Assembly (NCBI GenBank): GCA_903870185.1
Contig: CAIQCE010000195.1
Span: 1 to 10,624 of the forward strand
DNA length: 10,624 nt
Source: an uncultured Gammaproteobacteria bacterium
GTDB lineage: Bacteria > Pseudomonadota > Gammaproteobacteria > Coxiellales > Coxiellaceae
Reading direction: 5' to 3'
The notes beneath the pieces were generated by a model that saw only the letters and a program-made list of their open reading frames with translations, made no database searches and was not told the DNA's origin. Positions within the stretch are counted from its first letter, which is position 1. Every line of letters starts with the position of its first letter. A program made the translations under genes and the position numbers. Shown here one piece after another: positions 1 through 6,754 of this stretch.

Positions 1-2
1 AA

Positions 3-1124
3 TGTCATCCTCTCAAAAAACCCTACAATATTGTGATGATTTTAGTCGATGATATGAGGGCTGATAGTATGCAGTCTCAGGAGATGCCAGCGCTGACTGA
101 ATTAGCGAATCATTCCTGGCAATTTTCTCATCATTATAGTGGTGGGAATGCGACGGGGCCAGGGGTTTTTTCTTTGTTGTATAGTCTCCCTTATAATTAT
201 TGGACGGCTGTGAAAGAGCAGCATCGAAGCCCTGTTTTTATGGATGAATTGCAAGCTCAAGATTATGAGCTAGGTATTTATAGAAGCGCTTCGATGAAAT
301 ATCCGGCATTTGATCAAACCCTATTTCGGTCAGTTCCTAATTTACAAATTGAGACACCTGGAGATAAAGCCTACTTGCGTGATCTTAAAATCACTCGGGA
401 ATTTAAAACATTTTTGAAGAAGCACAATACTCAAAAACCATTTTTTGGATTTGTGTTTTATGATGCTTTACATAATTATTGTCAGAGACCGACGCCCTAT
501 GCTCAAAAATTTCAACCAGCTATTCCAGTTTGTAATCGAGCCGCTTTGAATGAAGATAGCGATCCACTTCCCTATTGGAATCGTTATCGTAATGCGGCTC
601 ATTTTGTCGATCAACAAATTGCGAAAGTATTGTCGGCACTGAAGGCCCAGCATCTTTTAGATCAAACGATCGTTGTGGTGACTTCCGACCATGGGGAAGA
701 ATTCAATGATAGTCGACAAAATAATTGGGGCCATGTCAGCGCTTATACGAGAGCTCAACTTCATGTCCCATTGGTGGTTTATTGGCCTCATGAAAAGCCT
801 CGTGTTTTTAATGCTTGGACAGGGCATTATGATTTGATCCCACTTCTGATGAAGCGGGCTTTAGGGTGTGTGAATCCGAGGAGTGATTATAGTATTGGCA
901 GAGATTTATTGAATCCGGCTTCTCGTTCTTATTTAATCGCCAATAGTTATATCGATTATGCTATTCTGGATCCATCGAGGGTGACTCGAATCTATCCTCA
1001 GGGGAATATTCTGGTGAGTGATTGGAATGCGAAACCGATAGTAGAAGCGAGGGTCGATACTTCAGGCCTTAAGCGGGCTTTTAAATGGATCAATCAATAT
1101 TTTAGTCAGCATGAAAATGGTTAA
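3..1124 (+). CDS. yejM: YejM/PbgA (LapC)-like inner-membrane protein, C-terminal sulfatase-fold domain, 5' truncated
   Basis: The frame is open from the window edge (first full codon at base 3), so the N-terminus lies outside. The GTG at 33 sits inside the fold and is not the start. About 373 residues remain, matching the periplasmic alkaline-phosphatase/sulfatase domain of the ~586-residue enterobacterial YejM; the N-terminal five-helix membrane part should lie upstream. Numbering from GTG 33, the landmarks are VDDMRADS (5-12), MPAL (18-21), GGNATGPGVF with T41 at the nucleophile position, and SDHGEEF with D219/H220. The later segment 'HVPLVVYWP...TGHYDLIPLLMKRAL' resembles YejM strongly. 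In enterobacteria the family senses LPS and restrains LapB/FtsH turnover of LpxC. The metal-ligand-like Asp, Thr, Asp and His are retained here, whereas the E. coli protein, as I recall it, lacks the DHG. The 3' end overlaps tolA by 14 nt, suggesting translational coupling. Confidence 0.82.
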   Translation, partial: CHPLKKPYNIVMILVDDMRADSMQSQEMPALTELANHSWQFSHHYSGGNATGPGVFSLLYSLPYNYWTAVKEQHRSPVFMDELQAQDYELGIYRSASMKYPAFDQTLFRSVPNLQIETPGDKAYLRDLKITREFKTFLKKHNTQKPFFGFVFYDALHNYCQRPTPYAQKFQPAIPVCNRAALNEDSDPLPYWNRYRNAAHFVDQQIAKVLSALKAQHLLDQTIVVVTSDHGEEFNDSRQNNWGHVSAYTRAQLHVPLVVYWPHEKPRVFNAWTGHYDLIPLLMKRALGCVNPRSDYSIGRDLLNPASRSYLIANSYIDYAILDPSRVTRIYPQGNILVSDWNAKPIVEARVDTSGLKRAFKWINQYFSQHENG

Positions 1125-2079
1125 CTTAGCCTCTAAAAATCGCCGTAATGATTACAAGGCCCCATTGATTTTGGCAGTGGCTGTTCATCTATTGTTGATT
1201 GGATTTTTGGTTTTTCATATACCTCATTCTGAGCCTGAACGAGTGGGCTTGAATTCTAACGTGCAAGTGATTTCAGCTGTTGCGATCAGTTCATCGCAAG
1301 TCTCGACTTCGAGGCCTCCTGCTCCTCATAAGCCTCTGCCAAAACCCATTCAAAAAGCAAAACCTGAGCCTAAACTCCAGCCTAAATCGATTCCTAAAGA
1401 GGTGCCTAAGCCCGTCACTAAAACGGTATCTAAACCTAAGCCTGAATCAAAGCCTGTCTCTAAAGCGGTACCGAAGCCTGCGCCAAAACCAAAGCCAGTT
1501 AAGCCCATAGTGGTTAAAAAACCGGAGCCCGTGAAAAAAATTAAACCTAAGGTTTCTAAGCCTGTTAAAAAAGTCGATCAATCGGCTAATCGAAAGAAAG
1601 CTCAAGAATTGCAGAAAAAATTATTGGAAAAACAGCTTCATGCCGAACAGCAAAAGCTTAAGGTTGAAAAACAGAAACGAACCGCAGCAGCCCAAGCCTT
1701 GCAGAAAAAATTGTTGGCTGAGCAATTAGCGAGTGAGCAAAAACAATTGAAACAGGCGGAGGTAGCGCGCCAGCAAGCTTTGAAACTTCAGGGGCAATTA
1801 GATCAATATAAATCTCAGATTATTGCTGCGATTAGTCAATATTGGATAATGCCCCCAGAGACTAGTCCTAATATTTATTGTCAGTTGCTGATTCGGGTGG
1901 CGCCTTCGGGTACGGTCTTGGGGGTCACGATGTTGCGAAGCAGTGGTGATGCTGTTTTGGATCGGTCAGCTAAGAATGCTGTTATGAGGGCTTCGCCTTT
2001 GCCGGTGCCCAAGGATCCAGCTGTGTTTGATAATTTCCGGGAGTTGAGGTTGATCTTTAGGCCGGAGGGCGTTTCTTGA
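1111..2079 (+). CDS. tolA: TolA, inner-membrane bridging protein of the Tol-Pal system
   Basis: TolA spans the periplasm and uses TolQR-harnessed proton motive force to act on TolB/Pal. The 322-residue protein (E. coli about 421) has a short cytoplasmic N-terminus and one membrane helix at about 17-35 with the conserved His (H26). The Ser expected four residues earlier is Ala (A22). A Lys/Pro-rich stalk follows (about 65-155), then an Ala/Gln/Lys coiled coil (about 156-230), and a TolA/TonB-type C-terminal domain (about 232-322) ending in LRLIFRPEGVS. That domain has one cysteine (C257) rather than the pair seen in E. coli TolA. The start overlaps the upstream yejM-like gene by 14 nt and has no clear Shine-Dalgarno; an in-frame ATG at 1117 is an alternative. 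It is followed by two unknown membrane genes before tolB. Identity is firm from architecture plus the neighbouring tolB-pal-cpoB. Confidence 0.93.
   Translation: MKMVNLASKNRRNDYKAPLILAVAVHLLLIGFLVFHIPHSEPERVGLNSNVQVISAVAISSSQVSTSRPPAPHKPLPKPIQKAKPEPKLQPKSIPKEVPKPVTKTVSKPKPESKPVSKAVPKPAPKPKPVKPIVVKKPEPVKKIKPKVSKPVKKVDQSANRKKAQELQKKLLEKQLHAEQQKLKVEKQKRTAAAQALQKKLLAEQLASEQKQLKQAEVARQQALKLQGQLDQYKSQIIAAISQYWIMPPETSPNIYCQLLIRVAPSGTVLGVTMLRSSGDAVLDRSAKNAVMRASPLPVPKDPAVFDNFRELRLIFRPEGVS
1600..1752 (+). repeat. Internal duplication in the TolA coiled coil
   Basis: Two 63-nt units at 1600-1662 and 1690-1752, offset by exactly 90 nt, encode similar 21-residue segments (TolA residues 164-184 and 194-214). 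Both read AQ-x-LQKKLL near the start and end in a Gln/Lys-rich stretch. The DNA has drifted but shares a run around 'ttgcagaaaaaatt'. This looks like a 30-residue duplication that lengthened the stalk. Confidence 0.65.
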
Positions 2080-2087
2080 GGGTTTCC

Positions 2088-2119
2088 TGGACAAGGTGCA
2101 CATAACTCTATGCTAGATA
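2088..2119 (+). promoter_or_regulatory. Weak promoter candidate for the membrane-protein pair
   Basis: TGGACA (2088-2093, five of six bases of the -35 consensus) lies upstream of CTATGCTAGATA (2108-2119). That block offers either TATGCT with a 15-nt spacer or an extended -10 (TGCTAGATA) with a 20-nt spacer. Neither spacing is ideal. The block resembles the likely tolB -10 region at 3974-3988 (CTATGCTAAGATCGT). If real, the transcript would carry the REP-like palindrome in its leader. Confidence 0.25.
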
Positions 2120-2123
2120 TCGT

Positions 2124-2158
2124 GTAGGGTGGGCAAAACGCTAGTGTGCCCACCCTAC
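2124..2158. repeat. REP-like palindrome (GTAGGGTGGGCA family)
   Basis: A perfect 12-bp inverted repeat, GTAGGGTGGGCA (2124-2135) and TGCCCACCCTAC (2147-2158), encloses an 11-nt loop. It lies between tolA and the first membrane gene. I recognise GTAGGGTGGGCA as the core of repetitive extragenic palindromes seen in many proteobacterial genomes, often linked to RAYT transposases; that is recall, not a search. No T-run follows, so a classic intrinsic terminator is unlikely, though the GC-rich stem could stabilise the 3' end of the tolA message or attenuate read-through. Confidence 0.7.
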
Positions 2159-2224
2159 GCATTATATACGCGTAGGCTGTGCTACATTTCCGATAATCAC
2201 TGAGGGTCCTAGGAGAATATTTTT

Positions 2225-3019
2225 ATGTCTGAATTTATTAGAAAAAATCAAAAAAACATTTCTAGGTTTATTTTGGTAATGAATATGCTTTTCATGTTGG
2301 GTGGTCTTGCTGTCAGCGCATTGCCTTTTTTGGATATGCCATTAAAAGCAGGATTAGTGTGTTTATTGGTTTATATACCTTTGATACTGAATGTAACAGA
2401 TTATTGGATTGCAAAAAGAATTGCGAAATACACCTATAAAGATATGGGATTAAATTTATTAGTGTTATTGCTGATCCAGGGGCCACTTTTATTTGTGTTC
2501 TTAGGTATTTTACCTGACCCTGCAGCACCCATTATTCTGGCTATCATAAGTTTATTGCTAACAATGCGTCATACCCATCAAAATAGGGAGGAAGTTTTTA
2601 ATTGGGATAGGCCTCGAGGGCGAGTTTCTGGCCGTAGCGTTACTGCGCCATTATTGCCGCCAAGAATTCGACCTATTGCTCAACAAGCTCAAACACCCGG
2701 TGGGCCAGTTGCAGGAATAGTGCCCACAGCCGCGGCCGTAGTAGCTGGCGGAACATTTACCTCATCAGCTACCCGAGGGGGTGTTGTTGCTCAAGATCCA
2801 GATCCAGGTGCAATCATTCCGGCCCCGTCCGTTCCCACTTCAGTCCCAGTAGGGCATTCACTCGCCCTTGCTCTAGCTTCCCATGGAATTACGGGTGCTC
2901 AAGGGCCACGAAATCAATCTAGATATCAATTGCCAGAGAGGGATGATGATGGGGAGCTAGCAGAATATGAAGAAATTTTTGATCAAGAAGCAGTAGATCC
3001 ACGAAATCGCTCAGGATGA
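2225..3019 (+). CDS. Unknown four-helix membrane protein with long proline-rich tail and acidic C-terminus (paralogue 1)
   Basis: I do not recognise this 264-residue protein. It has four predicted membrane segments (about 15-36, 40-57, 75-96, 100-114), then a hydrophilic tail rich in Pro, Gly, Ala and Val (about 120-235), and an acidic end with ELAEYEEIF at 244-252. There is no signal peptide and no enzyme motif. A good Shine-Dalgarno (AGGAGA, 2211-2216) stands 8 nt before the ATG. It is a full-length paralogue of the next gene: about 43 of the first 73 residues are identical by hand alignment, with shared NQKNI (8-12), VSALPFLD (30-37) and YKD (71-73). The tail shares HGI, DPDP and the LAE-x-E end. 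It sits between tolA and tolB, normally adjacent. It could be an envelope accessory factor of this lineage or a membrane-inserting secreted effector; I cannot choose. Confidence 0.75.
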   Translation: MSEFIRKNQKNISRFILVMNMLFMLGGLAVSALPFLDMPLKAGLVCLLVYIPLILNVTDYWIAKRIAKYTYKDMGLNLLVLLLIQGPLLFVFLGILPDPAAPIILAIISLLLTMRHTHQNREEVFNWDRPRGRVSGRSVTAPLLPPRIRPIAQQAQTPGGPVAGIVPTAAAVVAGGTFTSSATRGGVVAQDPDPGAIIPAPSVPTSVPVGHSLALALASHGITGAQGPRNQSRYQLPERDDDGELAEYEEIFDQEAVDPRNRSG

Positions 3020-3059
3020 CCCATGCCTAGTACTTATCAATGCACTGGGAGGTATTTTT

Positions 3060-3770
3060 ATGCGTAACTTTATTGAAAATAATCAAAAAAACATCACTAA
3101 ATTTTTTTTGGTTATTGAGATCCTTTTTGCAATAAGTGGAATTGTTGTAAGTGCTCTGCCTTTTCTGGATCCTTCACTAAAGATTGGATTGGTGTTTTTG
3201 TTAGTCGCTATACCTCCTATGCTTAATGGTATTGATTATTATATTAAAAAAAAGATAACAAATTATATCTATAAGGATTGGTTAGTTAAATTTGGGATGT
3301 CCTTTGGGATCCTGCCATTGATTTTAGGTTTTGTTTTAAGCAATTTATTTGATCCCACCTCATTATTTGTACTAGCGATTGGGGGTTTTTTGGCTGTGGC
3401 TATTTATACCTATCTGCTTAGAAAGGATATTTTTTTTATTAATCAGTCTGGAATTACTGCTTCTCAACAACTTCAGGTGCAGCATAATCAAGAGCCAAGA
3501 GGAAGACTAGCTCCTGGGGCGACTGAGCAGTACGCACTTATTGATGATCCTGTGGTAGTGCCAATTCCTGGTAGACCTGAAAGGGGTTCTGTATCTGTAG
3601 ATCCTGACCCCAATCCACGCACTCGTCTCTTAGTTGTTCATGGGATTATGGCGGGCTCTCCTTCTTTCCAGCAATCACTTGGGCATCCATTATTACCAAA
3701 TGAAAACAATGGAGAGGGGGGTGTTCTAGCTGAAGAGGTCTCAGGCGATCCAGTTTTGCAAAATCGCTGA
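3060..3770 (+). CDS. Unknown four-helix membrane protein (paralogue 2)
   Basis: This 236-residue paralogue of the preceding gene starts 40 nt after it. Its Shine-Dalgarno (GGGAGG, 3047-3052) stands 7 nt from the ATG, and the leader before the start resembles that of the first copy (CACTG...TATTTTTATG), so the duplication included the ribosome-binding region. Membrane segments fall at about 15-36, 40-56, 77-96 and 103-120. The tail, about 115 residues, is shorter and diverged from the first copy but keeps DPDP (about 181-184), an HGI motif and a final LAEEV (223-227). No signal peptide or catalytic motif is visible. Conservation of membrane part and extreme C-terminus with a drifting linker suggests both ends are under selection. 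Product function is unknown. Confidence 0.75.
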   Translation: MRNFIENNQKNITKFFLVIEILFAISGIVVSALPFLDPSLKIGLVFLLVAIPPMLNGIDYYIKKKITNYIYKDWLVKFGMSFGILPLILGFVLSNLFDPTSLFVLAIGGFLAVAIYTYLLRKDIFFINQSGITASQQLQVQHNQEPRGRLAPGATEQYALIDDPVVVPIPGRPERGSVSVDPDPNPRTRLLVVHGIMAGSPSFQQSLGHPLLPNENNGEGGVLAEEVSGDPVLQNR

Positions 3771-3785
3771 GACTGTTTTAACGCT

Positions 3786-3830
3786 CTCCATAAAACATGT
3801 AACACAAATTATGTTGCATAATTTATGGAG
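3786..3830. repeat. Long imperfect hairpin downstream of the paralogue pair
   Basis: CTCCATAAA (3786-3794) pairs perfectly with TTTATGGAG (3822-3830). After a 2x2 internal loop, ATGTAACA (3797-3804) pairs with TGTTGCAT (3812-3819) with one G-U wobble, leaving a 7-nt loop. This gives 17 pairs over 45 nt, 15 nt after the stop codon. No T-run follows, so it is not a textbook intrinsic terminator. It could be an mRNA-stabilising 3' structure, a protein-binding palindrome or a repeat element. Confidence 0.6.
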
Positions 3831-3880
3831 CCAAGCATCCCTTTGATAGATAGAGAGTTATTTGGGTTTTTCCATCATTG

Positions 3881-3904
3881 TCGGGCCTGAAAAGCGCGAC
3901 CCGA
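3881..3904. other. Short GC hairpin in the tolB leader region
   Basis: TCGGG (3881-3885) and CCCGA (3900-3904) can pair across a 14-nt loop. A direct repeat GATAGATAG (3845-3853 and 3910-3918) lies on either side. The element is within the 242-nt spacer before tolB and upstream of its likely promoter, so it would not be in the tolB leader unless transcription starts further up. Its meaning is unclear. Confidence 0.25.
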
Positions 3905-3956
3905 TCTACGATAGATAGTACAGAGTCAACAATGTCCTACACATCAAGATACAAGC

Positions 3957-3985
3957 TTTCACCGATTTAGCGGCTATGCTAAGAT
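3957..3985 (+). promoter_or_regulatory. Likely tolB-pal-cpoB-queE promoter
   Basis: An extended -10 (TG-C-TAAGAT: TG at 3977-3978, hexamer 3980-3985) lies 17 nt after a weak -35 (TTTCAC, 3957-3962). It is 27 nt upstream of the tolB ATG, which would leave a short leader carrying the Shine-Dalgarno GAGGAG (4001-4006). An internal promoter before tolB is known in E. coli and would also free tolB from the inserted upstream genes. Sequence match only. Confidence 0.45.
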
Positions 3986-4012
3986 CGTATTATTTTGTGA
4001 GAGGAGTAAACA

Positions 4013-5323
4013 ATGCGTTGGGTTAAGAAGCCATCTTGGGTTTTAGGTCTTGGATTGATTGCCTTAATGACTGTTGTATCGGCGCCAGCCGCTTTGGACT
4101 TGGAATTAACACAGGGCGTGAATTCGGCCATTCCTATTGCAATTGTTCCCTTCATGCAACCTGACTTGAATGTGCCGGGGAACCAAGGGTTTACTGAGGT
4201 GATTCGCCATGATTTGGAACACAGTGGACAATTCCGCCTAAAAGTCGGCCAGGATACGCCTCATACCGCAACTCAGGTGAATTTTAACTATTGGCGAAAT
4301 TTAGGGGCGACTAATTTAGTAGTCGGTTCGATTCAGCCAAAGGGTGGTCGCTATAGCGTGCATTTTGAGCTTCTCGATGTGTTGCATCCTAATATGAACG
4401 CCAAAGACTCCATAATAATGAGTGATGATTTTGAAACGAGTGAACAAGATTCACGTCGATTAGCACACCATATCAGTGATTTGATTTATGAAAAGCTCAC
4501 GGGTATCAAAGGAATTTTTTCGACTCATATTGCTTATGTATTGGTGCAACGTACTATGGGCAGACCCACTGCTTATAGTTTAAATGTAGCTGATGCGGAT
4601 GGTTTCGGCCCTAAGCCTTTATTGCGTTCTTATGAGCCTATTATGTCACCAACTTGGTCACCTGACGGTTCAAAAATTGGTTATGTATCTTTTGAAAATC
4701 ATCGTGCTGCTATTTATGTTCAGTCAGTTTCTAGTGGTTCTCGCTCGGCGGTAAGTAAATTGCCTGGGATTAATGGGGCTCCCGCTTTTTCACCCGATGG
4801 TCGGCAATTAGCGGTTGTATTAAGCTCGACGGGGAATCCCAAGATTTATACCATGGATCTTTCAGGGGGTGGTTTGAAGCAGTTGACTAATGGCCCCTCT
4901 ATAGACACTGAACCCAGTTGGGCTCCTGATGGGCATTCTCTGATCTTTACTTCGAATCGGGGTGGCGGGCCGCAGATCTATCGATATTCGTTTGGTTCAG
5001 GGCAGGTTTCTCGAGTTACCTATTCTGGCGATTATAATGCGAAGGCTGCATTTTTCCCCAATGGCCAAGATATTATTATGATGCATCGTGAAGGAGGTTT
5101 GTTTACTATTGCACGACAGAATATAGAAACGGGGCAACTTAGAATGTTGAGCCGAGCGGGACATGATGAATCTCCCAGTTTAGCTCCTAACGGGATGATG
5201 GTATTATATGCGACTCAGTATGGTGATCGAGGGGTGCTGGCAGCCGTTTCCACTGATGGGAATGTCAAACTTCGATTCCCTTCAAGCGAGGGTAGTGTTC
5301 AAGAGCCCGCTTGGGGAAAATAG
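4013..5323 (+). CDS. tolB: TolB, periplasmic beta-propeller of the Tol-Pal system
   Basis: TolB binds Pal and TolA in the periplasm and controls how much Pal is free to bind peptidoglycan. The 436-residue protein has a Sec signal peptide (KK at 5-6, hydrophobic core to about 22, likely cleavage after A26). The mature N-terminus has the family segment LDLELTQGVNSA (28-39) and leads into the alpha/beta domain to about residue 165. The C-terminal six-bladed propeller shows the repeated PxWSPDG-type motif: WSPDG, FSPDG, WAPDG, FPNG and APNG. The protein ends in EPAWGK, as family members do. Length is normal. The start is fixed by the Shine-Dalgarno 6-7 nt upstream and the signal peptide. pal follows after 35 nt. 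Confidence 0.97.
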   Translation: MRWVKKPSWVLGLGLIALMTVVSAPAALDLELTQGVNSAIPIAIVPFMQPDLNVPGNQGFTEVIRHDLEHSGQFRLKVGQDTPHTATQVNFNYWRNLGATNLVVGSIQPKGGRYSVHFELLDVLHPNMNAKDSIIMSDDFETSEQDSRRLAHHISDLIYEKLTGIKGIFSTHIAYVLVQRTMGRPTAYSLNVADADGFGPKPLLRSYEPIMSPTWSPDGSKIGYVSFENHRAAIYVQSVSSGSRSAVSKLPGINGAPAFSPDGRQLAVVLSSTGNPKIYTMDLSGGGLKQLTNGPSIDTEPSWAPDGHSLIFTSNRGGGPQIYRYSFGSGQVSRVTYSGDYNAKAAFFPNGQDIIMMHREGGLFTIARQNIETGQLRMLSRAGHDESPSLAPNGMMVLYATQYGDRGVLAAVSTDGNVKLRFPSSEGSVQEPAWGK

Positions 5324-5358
5324 CAATTTAGCATAGGGTTAATAGAGGAGAGTTTCAG

Positions 5359-5895
5359 ATGCAATTTAATCAATTTTCAAAACTAACAGTAGCAGGCTTG
5401 GCGATAATTGCGCTGACTGCTTGTAGCCATCTAGCAAAAAACGATGATTTGAGTAATCTAGAAGGGTTAAACAATAATAACGCTGATTCCTCACAAACTT
5501 ATGGTGCCGATACGGCTAATAATTTTGGTAGTGGTCGAGATATCTCAACTTTAGATGCTCCTCGAGATCAAACTTATTATTTTTCCTACGATAATAGTAC
5601 TCCTGATGAGCATGATATGGGCCCAATCAAAGCTCAAGCTAATTACATGGTTCAACACCCTAATGCGAAGGTTCGTTTAGAAGGGAATACGGATGAAAGA
5701 GGAAGTCGTGAATATAATATCGGATTAGGTTACAAGCGCTGCCAAGCTGTTGCACAAATCATGGAGCAAGAAGGGGTTTCACCTAAACAAATCGCTATGG
5801 TAAGTTATGGAAAAGAACGCCCAGTTTCAATGGGTCATGATGAATTGGCTTGGGAACTTAATCGAAGAGTGCATTTAGTCTATGAAGAGAAATAA
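5359..5895 (+). CDS. pal: Pal, peptidoglycan-associated outer-membrane lipoprotein
   Basis: Pal anchors the outer membrane to peptidoglycan and is relocated by Tol to the division site. The 178-residue precursor has a lipoprotein signal with lipobox L-T-A-C (C22 is the lipidated cysteine). An Asn/Asp/Ser-rich linker (about 23-70) follows, then an OmpA-like peptidoglycan-binding domain (about 72-178). That domain contains the diagnostic TDERGSREYN at 111-120, with D112 and R117 expected to grip diaminopimelate, and NRRVHLVY near the end. The Shine-Dalgarno AGGAG (5346-5350) is 8 nt from the ATG. Its last 14 nt overlap cpoB. Confidence 0.97.
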   Translation: MQFNQFSKLTVAGLAIIALTACSHLAKNDDLSNLEGLNNNNADSSQTYGADTANNFGSGRDISTLDAPRDQTYYFSYDNSTPDEHDMGPIKAQANYMVQHPNAKVRLEGNTDERGSREYNIGLGYKRCQAVAQIMEQEGVSPKQIAMVSYGKERPVSMGHDELAWELNRRVHLVYEEK

Positions 5896-6754
5896 TTTAA
5901 TATTCAAAAAACTGCTGATTTTATCGGCTGCTTTATCAATTACATCTGTAGTATTGGCTTCTGCTCCCGTTGAGGAAATTAATCTTTCCAGCGGGAGTTC
6001 AAGTCAAAGCATGCCGAGTGAGCAAGCGACGACTTTTGCAGCGCCTTCTAATCTTTCAGATACTCAGCGTTTGGCCCGTGTAGAGCAGCAGATGAATAAT
6101 TTAAATAATGCGAATCTGCCTCAACAGGTTTCTCAATTGCAAGAGCAAGTTCAGCAATTGACGGGGAATCTTCAAGAGCAGCAACATGCTTTGAAGAAAT
6201 TAGAAGATCAAGTGAATACATACTATCAAGATTTAGATCAGCGTTTGAATCGATTGAATGGAAATGTCTCTAGTCCTCTTCCTCCGGCTAATCCACCTGC
6301 TTTGCCTGAGAAAACTTTAGCTAATTCAAAGCCACTGGAGAGTTTGCCATCTCAACCTATTGCTCCTGTTTCTAAGTTGACTGAAGGTGATGAATATCAA
6401 GTGGCTGTTAAATCGTTAATGAAAAAAAATCATGGAAAAGCCAGAAAGGAATTTAGTGCCTATTTATCTCGGTTCCCTAAGGGGGTGCATGTTGCCAGCT
6501 CCTATTATTGGTTAGGTGAGATTCATTTGGCAGGTAATGATTTGAAGCAAGCTGCTTCAAATTTCCAAACAGTGATTCGTGATTATCCAAAATCTGATAA
6601 GTTTGCAGATGCAAAATTAAAATTAGCGATAGTTCATTCAAAACAGGGCGATAAAGCTTTAGCGAAGCAGGAATTGAAGCGAATCAAATCTGAATATCCT
6701 GGCAGTACAGTGGCTCAGTTGGCCGCTATACATATACAGGAATTGGGTGGCTGA
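5882..6754 (+). CDS. cpoB: CpoB (YbgF), periplasmic coiled-coil/TPR protein of the Tol-Pal operon
   Basis: CpoB coordinates Tol-driven outer-membrane constriction with PBP1B peptidoglycan synthesis. The 290-residue protein has a signal peptide (KRNN then a hydrophobic core; cleavage near residues 26-28) and a Gln/Asn-rich trimerising coiled coil (about 60-125, SDTQRLARVEQQ onward). A Pro-rich linker (about 130-165) is followed by a C-terminal TPR domain (about 170-288) beginning DEYQVAV and containing the YYWLGE and FADAKLKLA signatures typical of the family. It starts inside pal (14-nt overlap) with no visible Shine-Dalgarno, so translation is probably coupled. Its stop overlaps the queE start by 8 nt. 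Confidence 0.94.
   Translation: MKRNNLIFKKLLILSAALSITSVVLASAPVEEINLSSGSSSQSMPSEQATTFAAPSNLSDTQRLARVEQQMNNLNNANLPQQVSQLQEQVQQLTGNLQEQQHALKKLEDQVNTYYQDLDQRLNRLNGNVSSPLPPANPPALPEKTLANSKPLESLPSQPIAPVSKLTEGDEYQVAVKSLMKKNHGKARKEFSAYLSRFPKGVHVASSYYWLGEIHLAGNDLKQAASNFQTVIRDYPKSDKFADAKLKLAIVHSKQGDKALAKQELKRIKSEYPGSTVAQLAAIHIQELGG

Noticed and set aside
1280..1510. Open frame overlapping the Lys/Pro region of tolA, encoding a Ser/Leu/Arg-rich peptide
   Set aside because: It is the shifted reading of the CCTAAG-type repeats that encode the TolA stalk, with no start signal of its own.
1881..2162. Minus-strand frame of 93 codons spanning the tolA 3' end and the REP-like palindrome
   Set aside because: It runs antisense through the TolA C-terminal domain and the repeat; no family resemblance.
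3825..3890. 21-codon open frame starting in the hairpin after the second paralogue
   Set aside because: No Shine-Dalgarno, begins within the stem, and no recognisable peptide character.
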